Assembly (NCBI GenBank): GCA_030609125.1
Contig: JAUWCW010000128.1
Coordinates: forward strand, 1 to 6,163
Reading direction: 5' to 3'
Length of the DNA: 6,163 bases
Source of the DNA: JAUWCW01 sp030609125 [NCBI: Candidatus Rokuibacteriota bacterium]
Lineage (GTDB): Bacteria > JAUVQV01
In this document: positions 5,887-6,163 of the stretch, piece by piece
How the letters are laid out: each line of letters starts with the position of its first letter
Position numbering within the stretch: position 1 is the first letter of the stretch
Program-made: the position numbers and the translations under genes
The notes under the pieces: model-generated
What the model was told of the DNA's origin: nothing
What the model saw: only the letters and a program-made list of their open reading frames with translations
The model's database searches: none

Positions 5887-6163
5887 CTGAATGACGGCAT
5901 ATTTCGAGGAGCACTGCTCGGCTCGACCATCGGGGACGGTGACGGACAGCTGGTGGCGGTGGCAATCGGGACGCTGGCGGGAGCCATAGTCGGGTCCCAG
6001 GTCGGCAAGTCCATGGACGTCACGGACCAGATGGCGATGGAGAGAAACGCCCAGTACGCCTTGGAAAACACCAGGACGAACACCGATACGGCCTGGAGGA
6101 ATCCCGACACCGGCAACTACGGCTCCATCACTCCCGTCGAGACCTACCAGACCGGGAGCGGGC
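5887..6163 (+). pseudogene. 5'-truncated glycine-zipper (17-kDa surface antigen type) outer-membrane protein gene, runs off the window
   Basis: Homology-like sequence begins at about 5887 and stays open to the window end (92 codons visible). It reads a glycine zipper, RGALLGSTIGDGDGQ, then LVAVAIGTLAGAIVGSQVG, then KSMDVTDQMAMERNAQYALE, then WRNPDTGNYGSITPVETYQ. This is the order found in Rickettsia 17-kDa-antigen-type envelope proteins, which normally start with a lipoprotein or secretion signal of about 20-30 residues. Here the frame is open back to 5764 but contains no ATG, GTG or TTG before a GTG at 5953, inside the zipper. No signal peptide is encoded in any frame in the 85 bp after the RND stop. 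The likeliest reading is a gene beheaded by a deletion or rearrangement. A non-standard CTG start at 5887 or an assembly junction are alternatives. The 3' end is not visible. Confidence 0.6.

Noticed and set aside
5891-5989. ATG at 5891 as start of the last gene
   Set aside because: It is out of frame with the glycine-zipper sequence and reaches a stop after 32 codons, with no family resemblance.

Overview
This 6.2 kb window is GC-rich and densely coding. It looks like chromosomal DNA from a Gram-negative, probably anaerobic bacterium. The small two-CW cysteine protein, the rhodanese-ferritin fusion and the periplasmic lipid-carrier/RND pair together suggest Desulfobacterota (former Deltaproteobacteria). 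This placement rests on gene content alone and is tentative. No RNA gene, CRISPR array, insertion sequence or phage gene was found, and no gene-free stretch exceeds 90 bases.

Layout: (1) 1-258, plus strand: the 3' part of a small two-CW domain protein whose start lies outside the window. (2) 284-2683, minus strand, transcribed right to left: a YhhQ-type queuosine-precursor transporter, then a membrane fatty-acid-hydroxylase/sterol-desaturase-type di-iron enzyme 2 nt after its stop, then, 76 nt further, a rhodanese-ferritin fusion with a perfect Shine-Dalgarno sequence. (3) 2684-2751: a 68-bp divergent intergenic region with promoter-like elements facing both ways. (4) 2752-5801, plus strand: an MlaC/Ttg2D-family periplasmic lipid-binding protein, then after 20 nt a 797-residue, 12-helix RND/MMPL transporter resembling HpnN. 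(5) 5764-6163, plus strand: an open frame encoding a glycine-zipper (17-kDa surface antigen type) protein that has lost its start codon and signal peptide and runs off the window.

How the genes may work together: the MlaC-like protein and the RND pump make a plausible lipid-export pair, with the pump extracting a lipid from the inner membrane and the soluble carrier moving it across the periplasm. This matches the HpnM/HpnN arrangement known from hopanoid gene clusters, and no Mla ABC components are present here. The divergently transcribed hydroxylase could modify a membrane lipid, but a link to the exporter is speculation. YhhQ (tRNA queuosine salvage) and the rhodanese-ferritin protein (sulfur or iron/oxidative-stress chemistry) have no obvious pathway link to the rest.

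No convincing undescribed multi-gene system was found. The points most worth a second look are the beheaded glycine-zipper gene, the compact divergent promoter that may give leaderless transcripts, and a cysteine pair in the MlaC-like protein.
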